From: SVFI01 sp964519385
Lineage (GTDB): Bacteria; Bacillota; Clostridia; Lachnospirales; Lachnospiraceae
NCBI GenBank assembly: GCA_964519385.1
Contig: CAZFLR010000028.1
Span: forward strand, 1-26,894
Direction of reading: 5' to 3'
DNA length: 26,894 nucleotides
Under the pieces are notes generated by a model, which searched no databases, was not told where the DNA came from, and saw nothing but the letters and a program-made list of their open reading frames with translations. Position numbers and translations under genes: made by a program. Positions 1 through 6,876 of this stretch are shown one piece after another; position 1 is the stretch's first letter, and the number at the start of each line of letters is the position of its first letter.

Positions 1-555
1 GTTTACAACGAATCCAGGAGCTTCCTTTACTTCTACAGGAGTTTTTCCGATTTCAACAGCAATTGCTTTAATCTTGTCAACCATTTCCTGCGGAGTATTT
101 TCGCCCTTGATTACTTCAACGAGTTTCATTCTGTCAGCCGGATTGAAGAAGTGCATACCAATCATCGGTCTGTCTAATCCTTCACCAATCTTTGTGATGG
201 AAAGAGAAGATGTGTTTGAAGCAAACATACAATCTTTCTTAACGATTCCCATTAACTCTTTGAAGATTGACTGTTTGATTTCAAGCTTCTCTAAAGCAAC
301 TTCTACGATAAGATCACAGTCGCCGCAGATGTTGTTAAGACCTGTTGTAATCTTGCCCATGATTTCATCTGCTTTTTCCTGTGTAATCTTTTCTTTAGAA
401 ACCAGGAAATTCATGTTTTTCTGAATTTTTGCTTTTCCGCCTTCTGCGTACTCTTCTTTAATGTCACAAAGGCAAACCTCATAACCGTCTGTCATGGCAA
501 ATGCCTGTGCAATTCCGGAACCCATGGTTCCTGCTCCGATAATACCTACTTTCAT
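1..555 (-). CDS. hbd: 3-hydroxybutyryl-CoA dehydrogenase, C-terminus cut off by window edge
   Basis: Interconverts acetoacetyl-CoA and (S)-3-hydroxybutyryl-CoA with NAD(P)H, the second step of butyryl-CoA synthesis in the cytoplasm. 185 N-terminal residues are visible out of the usual ~280-290. The Rossmann fold opens with GAGTMG (residues 7-12). The catalytic set of the family can be placed: Ser116 in NTSS, His135 in MHFFNP, and Asn185 in GFVVN, which is the last codon visible. The start is fixed by a perfect AAGGAGG seven bases upstream of ATG. It is the third gene of the thl-crt-hbd run, 68 bp after crt, with a perfect hairpin in that gap. The rest of the gene, and probably bcd-etfBA, would lie to the left of the window (inference from typical gene order). 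Confidence 0.95.
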   Translation of the reverse strand, partial: MKVGIIGAGTMGSGIAQAFAMTDGYEVCLCDIKEEYAEGGKAKIQKNMNFLVSKEKITQEKADEIMGKITTGLNNICGDCDLIVEVALEKLEIKQSIFKELMGIVKKDCMFASNTSSLSITKIGEGLDRPMIGMHFFNPADRMKLVEVIKGENTPQEMVDKIKAIAVEIGKTPVEVKEAPGFVVN

Positions 556-583
556 TGTAGTGCCTCCTTAAATTTTATTTCCT

Positions 584-604
584 GCCCTGACATTATGTCA
601 GGGC
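584..604 (-). repeat. Intercistronic hairpin between crt and hbd
   Basis: Perfect inverted repeat: 9-bp arms GCCCTGACA/TGTCAGGGC around a 3-nt loop. It lies 28 nt upstream of the hbd start and is read in the crt-hbd transcript. It is followed by AGGAAATAAAATTT rather than a clean U-tract, so an mRNA stability or processing element, or a leaky terminator, is more likely than a full stop. Confidence 0.7.
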
Positions 605-623
605 TTCTTTACTTATAGACTGA

Positions 624-1409
624 TTAGCAGTTTTTGAACGGCTCTTTCACTTTTTCTTTGTTTTTGTCAAGAAAGAATGCCATACCGTATTTCTGGTCTT
701 CTGTTTCAAAGCAGTCTCCGAACAGTTTCTCTTCAATCACGATTGCATCATCCATATTTGCATCCAGACCGTCATTAATTGCCTTCTTGCAGTTACGAAC
801 GGCAATCGGTGCATTCTTTGCAATGCCTGCTGCCATCTTCTGTGCTGCTGCCATCAATTCTTCCTGTGCATAAACTGCATTTACAAGACCGATTCTGTAA
901 GCTTCGTCAGCCTTGATATTGCGTGCTGTATAAATCATCTGTTTTGCCATACCCGGCCCCACGAGTCTTGCAAGTCTCTGTGTTCCGCCGAATCCCGGTG
1001 TAATTCCGAGACCTACTTCAGGCTGTCCGAATACTGCATTGTCGGAGCAGATTCTGATATCACAGCTCATTGCTATTTCACATCCGCCGCCAAGTGCAAA
1101 TCCGTTGATTGCTGCAATTACAGGTATCGGGAATGTCTCGATTTTACGGAATACGTCATTTCCCTTTTTACCGAATGCTTCACCTTCTGCTTTTGTCAGT
1201 GTGCTCATCTCACCGATGTCTGCACCTGCCACGAAGGATTTCGCACCTGCACCTGTAAGAATAAGACATCTTACTGTGTCAAGATCCACTGCATCAAGTG
1301 TCTGGTTCAGTTCATCAAGAACTGTTGAATTAAGAGCGTTTAACGCTTTTTCACGATTGATTGTAATTGTTCCAACCGCACCATTTACTTCATATAAAAT
1401 GAATTCCAT
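624..1409 (-). CDS. crt: Enoyl-CoA hydratase / crotonase
   Basis: Dehydrates 3-hydroxybutyryl-CoA to crotonyl-CoA, the third step of the butyryl-CoA branch. The 261-residue length is normal for the family. The oxyanion-hole segment AGAD is at 61-64 and ALGGGCE at 105-111. The two catalytic glutamates align at Glu111 and Glu131 (PEVGLGITPGFGGTQRL), with the 20-residue separation of rat enoyl-CoA hydratase Glu144/Glu164. The start ATG has AAAGGAG eight bases upstream. It lies 29 bp after thl and 68 bp before hbd, so it is mid-operon. Crotonase rather than a generic beta-oxidation hydratase is inferred from the neighbours. Confidence 0.95.
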   Translation of the reverse strand: MEFILYEVNGAVGTITINREKALNALNSTVLDELNQTLDAVDLDTVRCLILTGAGAKSFVAGADIGEMSTLTKAEGEAFGKKGNDVFRKIETFPIPVIAAINGFALGGGCEIAMSCDIRICSDNAVFGQPEVGLGITPGFGGTQRLARLVGPGMAKQMIYTARNIKADEAYRIGLVNAVYAQEELMAAAQKMAAGIAKNAPIAVRNCKKAINDGLDANMDDAIVIEEKLFGDCFETEDQKYGMAFFLDKNKEKVKEPFKNC

Positions 1410-1438
1410 GTCGTTTTCTCCTTTATAATGAACGATAA

Positions 1439-2620
1439 TTAATCTCTTTCAACGATTGTAGCGCATCCCATACCGCCACCGATACAAAGTGTTGCAAGAC
1501 CCTTCTTGGCATCTTTTGCTTCCATCTCATGAAGAAGTGTAACAAGGATACGACATCCTGATGCTCCAACCGGGTGTCCTAAAGCAATCGCACCACCGTT
1601 TGGATTTAACTGCTTGTCAACATCGATACCGAGATCTTTTCCGACTGCTACAGACTGTGCAGCGAAAGCTTCGTTTGCTTCGATGATATCCATATCTTCA
1701 ATCTTAAGACCTGCTTTTGCAAGAACCTTCTTAGTAGCCGGAACAGGTCCGATACCCATAACTTCCGGTCTGCAGCCTGCAAGTCCGCCTGCTACGAATG
1801 TAGCCATCGGTTTAACACCGAGTTCTTTTGCTTTTTCTTCGCTCATAACTACGATAGCTGCTGCTCCGTCGTTAATACCTGAAGCGTTACCTGCTGTAAC
1901 AAATCCGTCCGGGTTAATCGGGCGAAGCTTTGCAAGACCTTCAATTGTAGTACCTGGTCTTGGGCCTTCATCCTTGTTTACAACAACGACTTCTTTTTTC
2001 TTCTTAACTTCTACAGGAACGATTTCCTTGTCGAATGCGCCGGCTTCCTGTGCTGCTGCAGCCTTGAGCTGACTCTTAAGTGCGAACTCATCAAGCTCTT
2101 CACGAGTAAGTCCCCACTCTTCACAAATATTATCTGCTGTCTTAATCATATGATAATCATTGAATGCATCCCATAATGCATCATTTACCATGGTATCTAC
2201 CAGCTTGTTGTTACCCATTCTATATCCGTAACGACCCTGCATCATAGCATATGGAGCCATAGACATGTTTTCCATACCACCTGCTACAACGATGTCAGCA
2301 TCACCTGACTGAATCATCTGAGCCGCCATATTTACACAGTTAAGACCGGAACCGCAGACAACGTTAACCGTCACAGCCGGAACCTCTACAGGTAAACCTG
2401 CTTTGATACTTGCCTGACGAGCTACGTTCTGTCCTAAACCTGCCTGGATTACACATCCCATGTAAACCTGATCAACAGCTTCAGGCGCAACTCCTGCTCT
2501 GTTTAATGCTTCTTTGATTACGATTGCACCGAGTTCTGCTGCCGGTGTTGTGCTGAGTGCACCACCCATAGTACCGATTGCTGTACGGCAAGCACCTGCT
2601 AATACTACCTTTTTTGCCAT
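1439..2620 (-). CDS. thl: Acetyl-CoA C-acetyltransferase (thiolase)
   Basis: Condenses two acetyl-CoA into acetoacetyl-CoA, the committing step to butyrate. From the chosen start it has 393 residues, the standard length for biosynthetic thiolases. Catalytic residues: nucleophile Cys89 (NVVCGSG), His349 (GHPVGASG) and Cys379 (CIGGGMG), matching Zoogloea thiolase Cys89/His348/Cys378. An in-frame ATG five codons upstream (at 2635) is rejected because it overlaps the GGAGG that serves the ATG at 2620, and because the N-terminus MAKKVVLAG then matches the family. It is first in the thl-crt-hbd operon, with a promoter and two leader hairpins upstream. Confidence 0.95.
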   Translation of the reverse strand: MAKKVVLAGACRTAIGTMGGALSTTPAAELGAIVIKEALNRAGVAPEAVDQVYMGCVIQAGLGQNVARQASIKAGLPVEVPAVTVNVVCGSGLNCVNMAAQMIQSGDADIVVAGGMENMSMAPYAMMQGRYGYRMGNNKLVDTMVNDALWDAFNDYHMIKTADNICEEWGLTREELDEFALKSQLKAAAAQEAGAFDKEIVPVEVKKKKEVVVVNKDEGPRPGTTIEGLAKLRPINPDGFVTAGNASGINDGAAAIVVMSEEKAKELGVKPMATFVAGGLAGCRPEVMGIGPVPATKKVLAKAGLKIEDMDIIEANEAFAAQSVAVGKDLGIDVDKQLNPNGGAIALGHPVGASGCRILVTLLHEMEAKDAKKGLATLCIGGGMGCATIVERD

Positions 2621-2650
2621 TTCTTTTTCCTCCATTGAATTATTGTCAAG

Positions 2651-2700
2651 CCCCCATATTTTAGGGGGTTGGCAATGATTGTTATTTTTTTGTCATTGCC
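2651..2700 (-). promoter_or_regulatory. Double-hairpin leader of the thl operon
   Basis: In transcript order: an 8-bp perfect stem GGCAATGA/TCATTGCC (2700-2693 with 2678-2671) and a 14-nt A-rich loop. Two bases later comes a 5-bp C/G stem CCCCC/GGGGG (2668-2651). The first stem would begin about five nucleotides after the predicted transcription start. Neither has a U-tract, so a 5' mRNA-stabilising or protein-binding role is more likely than termination. Confidence 0.55.
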
Positions 2701-2710
2701 CGTTGCTCCT

Positions 2711-2739
2711 ATTTTAACATAGGGAATGTCTATTTGCAA
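2711..2739 (-). promoter_or_regulatory. Sigma-A promoter of thl-crt-hbd
   Basis: -35 TTGCAA (2739-2734), 17-bp spacer, -10 TAAAAT (2716-2711). The predicted start is near 2704, giving a leader of about 85 nt that holds the two hairpins. Confidence 0.6.
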
Positions 2740-2812
2740 TCCTTTTCAGAACGTGGGATTGCCGAAAATTGTACTAAATAAAATACAATTTTTTCTTTTT
2801 AACTTTACGCAC

Positions 2813-2852
2813 AAAAAAAGTCCCGTTTTTCTGCGTGTAAACGGGACTTTTA
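2813..2852 (-). terminator. Terminator after hpf
   Basis: Strong stem built on AAAAGTCCCGTTT pairing with AAACGGGACTTTT, followed by seven U on the minus strand (2819-2813). It starts about 10 nt after the hpf stop and separates hpf from the thl promoter. Confidence 0.88.
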
Positions 2853-2862
2853 AGTTATTCTT

Positions 2863-3390
2863 CTATTCTTCCGGCTCAATCAGACCGTATGTACCTGCTT
2901 TTCTCTTATATACAACATTCACCTGATCTGTCTCTGCATTGCAGAATACAAAAAAGTTATGTCCGAGCAGTTCCATCTGTACACATGCATCTTCCGGATA
3001 CATCGGTTTAATATCAAACTTCTTGGTACGGATAATTCTTACATCATCTTCATCCATATACTCTTTATCGATGTACTCCTGTTTAAAATAACTGCTGGCC
3101 TGCTGCTTGTCCACAAGTTTATTTTTGTATTTCTTAAGCTGTCTTTCAATGATTTCCTCTACAAGGTCGATGGACACATACATGTCATTGCTCACCTGCT
3201 CGGAACGGATAATGTTTCCTTTTACCGGAATGGTAACCTCAATCTTCTGTCTGTCTTTCTCTACGCTGAGTGTTACATGGACCTCTGTCTCGGGAGTAAA
3301 ATATTTCTCCAGTTTTCCGATCTTATCCTCTACCGCTGTTCTGAGACCCGGCGTTACATCAATGTTCTTACCGATAATAATATATTTCAT
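2863..3390 (-). CDS. hpf: Ribosome hibernation-promoting factor, long form
   Basis: Binds the small subunit decoding region when growth slows; the long form dimerises ribosomes into 100S particles. 175 residues. The N-terminal RaiA-type domain (about 1-100) begins MKYIIIGKNIDVT. A charged linker follows, then the C-terminal dimerisation domain (about 120-172, FDIKPMYPEDACVQMELLGHNFF type). The ATG at 3390 is chosen because AAGGA lies nine bases upstream and the N-terminus fits the family. The ATG at 3399 abuts the ribosome binding site. It is monocistronic, with its own promoter and terminator. Confidence 0.94.
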   Translation of the reverse strand: MKYIIIGKNIDVTPGLRTAVEDKIGKLEKYFTPETEVHVTLSVEKDRQKIEVTIPVKGNIIRSEQVSNDMYVSIDLVEEIIERQLKKYKNKLVDKQQASSYFKQEYIDKEYMDEDDVRIIRTKKFDIKPMYPEDACVQMELLGHNFFVFCNAETDQVNVVYKRKAGTYGLIEPEE

Positions 3391-3426
3391 ATGTCTCATT
3401 CCTTTCTGTCTTATTATTATGCGATA

Positions 3427-3456
3427 ATTATACCATAATTGTATGTATATTTGCAA
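3427..3456 (-). promoter_or_regulatory. Promoter of hpf
   Basis: -10 TATAAT (3432-3427) with an extended TG motif (TGGTATAAT), 18-bp spacer, and -35 TTGCAA (3456-3451). The start site would be about 30 nt upstream of the hpf ATG. Confidence 0.75.
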
Positions 3457-3816
3457 TATTTATTGAAATTGTATGCATTTTTTGCACAGAAAAAAAGTCA
3501 ATACTTTTTTCCTCTTTTTTTGACAAAAAACCATTTTTTATGATATTACACAAAACAGACGTTCTGAAAGTTACCATAAAATCGCATTATTTTTCACCTG
3601 TTTTTTTGTGGATAATGTGTATAACTTCGTTTATAAGTCCGTTTTTGCCGAAAACACGCTCTTTTGCATGTGGATAACTTTTTGGTGTTTCTTTTTGTTT
3701 TTTGACATTTTTCCACTTGCAATCTGTAACCTTTGTGCATTTTGTATAAACGCGTCGAATACCTATTTATTTTTTATCCAAATTATTGTATATGCAACTG
3801 CTGAAAAGTACTCATC
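3457..3816. other. AT-rich intergenic region with DnaA-box-like sequences
   Basis: No convincing gene. Two perfect DnaA-box matches (TGTGGATAA, reverse complement of TTATCCACA) sit at 3607-3615 and 3669-3677. A one-mismatch copy TGTGTATAA directly follows the first (3616-3624). A one-mismatch copy in the other orientation, TTATCCAAA, is at 3774-3782. There is an 8-bp A/T hairpin at 3491-3510 (AAAAAAGT/ACTTTTTT). A plus-strand TTGACA at 3520-3525 has a weak TATTAC 18 bp later. A GTG-started frame at 3608-3850 lacks a ribosome binding site and resembles no known protein. Confidence 0.5.
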
Positions 3817-3852
3817 AAAAAAGTCATGTGCCGGATTTTCCGACACATGACT
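3817..3852 (-). terminator. Terminator after the NlpC/P60 gene
   Basis: Long stem: GAGTCATGTG-TCGGA pairs with TCCGG-CACATGAC around a short A-rich loop, followed by six U on the minus strand (3822-3817). It lies 18 nt after the stop codon. Confidence 0.88.
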
Positions 3853-3870
3853 CCTGTTATCCTGTTATTT

Positions 3871-5061
3871 CTAAAAAATTCTTCTTACGGAAAGAATCGA
3901 TCTATAGTTTGCATTTGATACTTTAATACCTGTAGCTGCTGTCGATGCATGTACAATCTGTCCGCCACCGATATAAATACCAACGTGTCCTGAATAACAT
4001 ACGATATCACCCGGCTGTGCATTTCCGATACCGCCGACATCATATCCGCAGCCTCTCTGTGCTCCTGAGGAATGTGGAAGTCCCACACCGAAGTTCGCAT
4101 ACACTGCCATTACAAATCCGGAACAGTCTGTTCCGTTCGTCAGGCTGGAACCACCGTATACATACGGATTACCCACAAAACGGAGTGCGTAATTTGCAAC
4201 TGCTGCTCCTCTTCCGCTTCCGCCTGTTGATGCCGGTGCGCTTTCTCCTGAGGATTCGCTGCTCTTCTTATCCGCTGCTGCATTTGCTGCGCGTCTTGCA
4301 GCTTCTTCTCTTTCCAGTCTTGCCTTTTCTTCTGCCTTTGACTCCGCTTTCACGAATTCTGTGGATAATGTTACAAACTCTGTCGAAACATATCCTTCGC
4401 CTTCCTCAACGGAAACCTTAACCCATCCGTCAAGTCCTTCTTCCTCGGTAACGGTAAGTTCATCCTCAATCGGAACCATTCCGATGGTTCTTGACTCTGT
4501 TGTCGGCTCTTCTCTTACAAACAATGTAGTGGTAGTTACGGTTGCGATTCTTTTGCCAACCTCTTTCGCAAGTGCAATCGCATCTGTACCTGTCACAACG
4601 TATTCTGCTTTTACATACCCTGTAACACTGCCGGAGGTAATCTGATACCAACCACCCTCAGCTTCAGATACAAATTCACCTACGGATTCATCATATAATT
4701 TACCAAGAATCTCAGCTTCTTCACTAGGCTCCTGTCTCACATTCACGTAATCGTTACACTTGGCAATAACAAGCTTCGCGAACTGTTTCTCTTCCTCTGT
4801 CACCTGTGCAAGTGCTGCACCTGCATCCACAACAGTCACTTCATCCGTCGGCTGTACTGTCACATCAGTCGCCTGTGAGTCTGTGCCGGCTGCATCTGCA
4901 ATTTCAACAATCTCAACCGGTTTATTTAACGTAGTACCTGCACCTGCGCTCGGAAGAGATCCTGATAAGATACCTGCCTCTGCAGTCAGGGAAATATTTG
5001 AAGTCATCACTGCAGCGGCTAATGCGCCAAACACTGCAAGTTTCATCTTTCTATTTGACAT
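3871..5061 (-). CDS. Secreted NlpC/P60 peptidoglycan endopeptidase with two SH3b domains
   Basis: Predicted cell-wall hydrolase cutting peptide stems, probably at the gamma-D-Glu-diamino acid bond typical of NlpC/P60. 396 residues. A signal peptide (1 to about 29) has a basic start MSNRKMK, a hydrophobic core and a likely cut after AEA. A linker follows, then SH3b repeat 1 (about 98-155) and repeat 2 (about 171-232). A charged Ala/Glu/Lys stretch (about 236-265) and a Ser/Gly linker lead to the NlpC/P60 domain (285-396). The catalytic set is intact: Cys313 in TDCSGF, His359 in GHVGIYIG, His371 in VHAS. The start has GGGAGG six to seven bases upstream. It is monocistronic, with a near-consensus promoter overlapped by WalR-like half-sites. 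There is no anchor motif, so it is probably held to the wall by the SH3b domains. Confidence 0.93.
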   Translation of the reverse strand: MSNRKMKLAVFGALAAAVMTSNISLTAEAGILSGSLPSAGAGTTLNKPVEIVEIADAAGTDSQATDVTVQPTDEVTVVDAGAALAQVTEEEKQFAKLVIAKCNDYVNVRQEPSEEAEILGKLYDESVGEFVSEAEGGWYQITSGSVTGYVKAEYVVTGTDAIALAKEVGKRIATVTTTTLFVREEPTTESRTIGMVPIEDELTVTEEEGLDGWVKVSVEEGEGYVSTEFVTLSTEFVKAESKAEEKARLEREEAARRAANAAADKKSSESSGESAPASTGGSGRGAAVANYALRFVGNPYVYGGSSLTNGTDCSGFVMAVYANFGVGLPHSSGAQRGCGYDVGGIGNAQPGDIVCYSGHVGIYIGGGQIVHASTAATGIKVSNANYRSILSVRRIF

Positions 5062-5091
5062 TTTTGCCTCCCAAATAATTGTTGAGCATTT

Positions 5092-5127
5092 TTAACATTT
5101 GTTACAAATTTGTTACATCTGTTAACA
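5092..5127 (-). promoter_or_regulatory. Array of WalR-like half-sites at the NlpC/P60 start site
   Basis: In transcript order: TGTTAA (5127-5122), TGTAAC (5117-5112), TGTAAC (5106-5101), TGTTAA (5097-5092). The half-site starts are 10, 11 and 9 bp apart. The middle pair is TGTAAC-N5-TGTAAC, an exact fit to the WalR (YycF) consensus TGTWAH-N5-TGTWAH known from Bacillus and Staphylococcus cell-wall hydrolase genes. The position, from the -10 box to about +30, would suit repression or modulation. Confidence 0.55.
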
Positions 5128-5156
5128 AATATAGCATCTGCATATTGCTTTGTCAA
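5128..5156 (-). promoter_or_regulatory. Promoter of the NlpC/P60 gene
   Basis: -35 TTGACA (5156-5151), 17-bp spacer, -10 TATATT (5133-5128), close to the full sigma-A consensus. The leader is about 60 nt. Confidence 0.85.
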
Positions 5157-5193
5157 CCTTATATGGAAAGAAAATGTGCATTTTTGCCGGAAA

Positions 5194-6138
5194 TTACTGG
5201 AAATTACAGCCGTCGGACGGAATCGTCAGCAAATACTGTTCTGCTGCCATCACAGCACAGGCACCGTCCGAGGCAGCCGTAATAATCTGTCGGAGCTGCT
5301 TTGTTCTGACATCTCCCGCCGCATAAATACCTGCAGCCGAGGTAGCGCATGTCTCGTCAGCAACAACATATCCTTTTTCATCCACCGAAACCATGTCTTT
5401 CACGAAATCACTGTTCGGAATAGTTCCGACAGCAATAAACACTCCTGAAACAGGTAGCACATCCGTCTGCTGTGTTTTGTTATTATATATAAGAAGTTTC
5501 TCTACCTGATCCTCTCCCTGTATTTCCTTTAATTCACTGTTCCACAGAATTTCTACATTCGGCAGTTTTTTCAATGCCTCCTGCAATATCTTTGCCGCGC
5601 GCAGTTCCTCTCTTCTGTGTATCAAATATACCTTTTCACAACCGCGCGCCAGGAAGATGGCGTCCTCCACTGCGACATCTCCTCCGCCGACAACCGCCGT
5701 CACGCGTCCTTTGAAAAAAGCACCGTCGCATGTTGCACAATAGGAAACTCCCATTCCGGCAAGCTCCTCCTCGCCCGGTACATTGAGTCTGGCATGGTTC
5801 GCACCGGTTGCAACAATGACTGCTCTTGCTTTGTAGGTACCTTCCTCCGTGACAATCAGCTTCACGTTTCCATCTTCCTTAATCTGGTCCACAGTCGCCG
5901 TTTTGATAAGCACTCCCAGATTTTCTGCATGTGTTCTAAAACCTTCTGCCAGTTCAAAACCGCTTTTCATCGGGAGTCCCGGATAATTATCCACCTCGTA
6001 GGTTGACAATACCTGTCCGCCGCTGATTCCTGTTTTCTCTAATATCACAGCAGAAAGTCCTGCGCGTTTCGCATAAATACCCGCTGCCATTCCCGCCGGA
6101 CCCGAACCGATAATCACTACATCAAATTCCTGTTCCAT
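5194..6138 (-). CDS. trxB: Thioredoxin reductase (NADPH, FAD)
   Basis: Passes electrons from NADPH through FAD to a thioredoxin-type partner. 314 residues, normal for the low-molecular-weight class. FAD-binding GSGPAG at 11-16, the redox-active CATC at Cys134-Cys137 (YCATCDGAFF), the NAD(P)H-binding GGGDVAVEDA segment, and the C-terminal FAD motif AAGDVR are all present. The start at MEQEFDVVIIG is chosen because the fold begins there; GGGGAAAG lies upstream. An upstream in-frame ATG (6228) would add a non-homologous 30-residue tail. No thioredoxin gene is adjacent. It lies 111 bp downstream of the ferritin-like gene, with an extended -10 promoter in the gap. I see no clear terminator after it. 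Confidence 0.95.
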   Translation of the reverse strand: MEQEFDVVIIGSGPAGMAAGIYAKRAGLSAVILEKTGISGGQVLSTYEVDNYPGLPMKSGFELAEGFRTHAENLGVLIKTATVDQIKEDGNVKLIVTEEGTYKARAVIVATGANHARLNVPGEEELAGMGVSYCATCDGAFFKGRVTAVVGGGDVAVEDAIFLARGCEKVYLIHRREELRAAKILQEALKKLPNVEILWNSELKEIQGEDQVEKLLIYNNKTQQTDVLPVSGVFIAVGTIPNSDFVKDMVSVDEKGYVVADETCATSAAGIYAAGDVRTKQLRQIITAASDGACAVMAAEQYLLTIPSDGCNFQ

Positions 6139-6180
6139 AAGTCTTTCCCCATTTCTCTCATTTTTTATAATATCTTTTTT

Positions 6181-6209
6181 ATTATAGCATAAGGTTGTCT
6201 TATTTGACA
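6181..6209 (-). promoter_or_regulatory. Extended -10 promoter of trxB
   Basis: TGCTATAAT gives a perfect -10 (6186-6181) with the extended TG. The -35 position (TGTCAA, 17-bp spacer) is weak. Confidence 0.5.
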
Positions 6210-6249
6210 GGAAAAGTGGATGAAACACATCAACTGCCTGTTTCCGTGT

Positions 6250-6711
6250 CTACGCCATCTGGTTTGTCATTTTGTACTTATATAACATTTCTGCATGGTT
6301 CTGTTCTTCAATCTGAATATCCGCAAGCAGTTTGCGAAGCCAGGCTTCCCCGAAATTAAACACGTTGGTATTATATTCTCCTGAGACAAGCTTCTCTGTT
6401 CCGATGCAGTCCGTGGCAAGGAAGGCATCATTCTCTTTATCCTCAGGACTGCTCATGGATGTATATGTCGCCTTCGGCTGATAATTTTTCCCGTCGCAAT
6501 CATTGCAATCGCATGTGACAACCTCTCCCTGCAAAACTTTTCCGAGTGTATCGTAATGCTCCTGCTCTTTTTTCTGCAACTGCGAAAATAAATCCTTGAG
6601 CACCGGATCCTTTGCCTGCTGTGCATATCTTTTATACTTTTCTATGCAGCTTTTCTCCTGTGTCTGTAAATCCTTAATTGTTGTGATTTCTTTTTCTTTT
6701 AAATTAGCCAT
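6250..6711 (-). CDS. CotF-type ferritin-like protein with a CxCxxC insert
   Basis: 153 residues, two helical halves. The pattern matches CotF/ferritin-like spore-coat proteins of Clostridia: an N-terminal MANLKEKE, a C-terminal TDCIGTEKLVSGEYNTNVFNF, then IQIEEQNHAEMLYKY. Candidate di-iron ligands are spaced as in ferritin-like folds: Glu19, Glu49xxHis52, Glu106, Glu136xxHis139. Between the halves is a cysteine-rich loop, CDCNDC (67-72). The start at 6711 follows AGAGGTG; the GTG at 6720 overlaps this site. It is divergent from fabG and upstream of trxB. The spore-coat role is inferred from the family name only. A redox or iron role is equally possible given the ligands and the neighbour. Confidence 0.8.
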   Translation of the reverse strand: MANLKEKEITTIKDLQTQEKSCIEKYKRYAQQAKDPVLKDLFSQLQKKEQEHYDTLGKVLQGEVVTCDCNDCDGKNYQPKATYTSMSSPEDKENDAFLATDCIGTEKLVSGEYNTNVFNFGEAWLRKLLADIQIEEQNHAEMLYKYKMTNQMA

Positions 6712-6876
6712 AGATAACACCTCTCATAAATTTTTATAGGTTAATTATTCCTTCTTTGCGTCTAATTTATGCAGCACGCCTTCACAAATATTTCTTTTAA
6801 ATCCGGCATCCATGTAGTAAAATGAAGGTGACGGTCAAAAGTGCCGTCTAAACTATATATCAAGAGGTTTTTTATC

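Noticed and set aside
2644..2649. TTGACA on the minus strand just before thl
   Set aside because: No -10 box fits between it and the ribosome binding site.
3608..3850. GTG-started 80-residue plus-strand frame
   Set aside because: No ribosome binding site, begins inside a DnaA-box repeat, low-complexity hydrophobic content, no family resemblance.
3457..3870. Calling this region the chromosomal origin
   Set aside because: No dnaA, dnaN, rpmH or similar neighbours and no gene-direction switch.
5191..5210. Tandem GGAAATTAC copies at the end of trxB
   Set aside because: Only two short copies, partly coding; likely chance.
6721..6800. Sporulation sigma factor promoter for the CotF-like gene
   Set aside because: GCATA and AATAATTA segments are present, but spacing and sequence do not fit a sigma-F/G/E/K consensus well enough.
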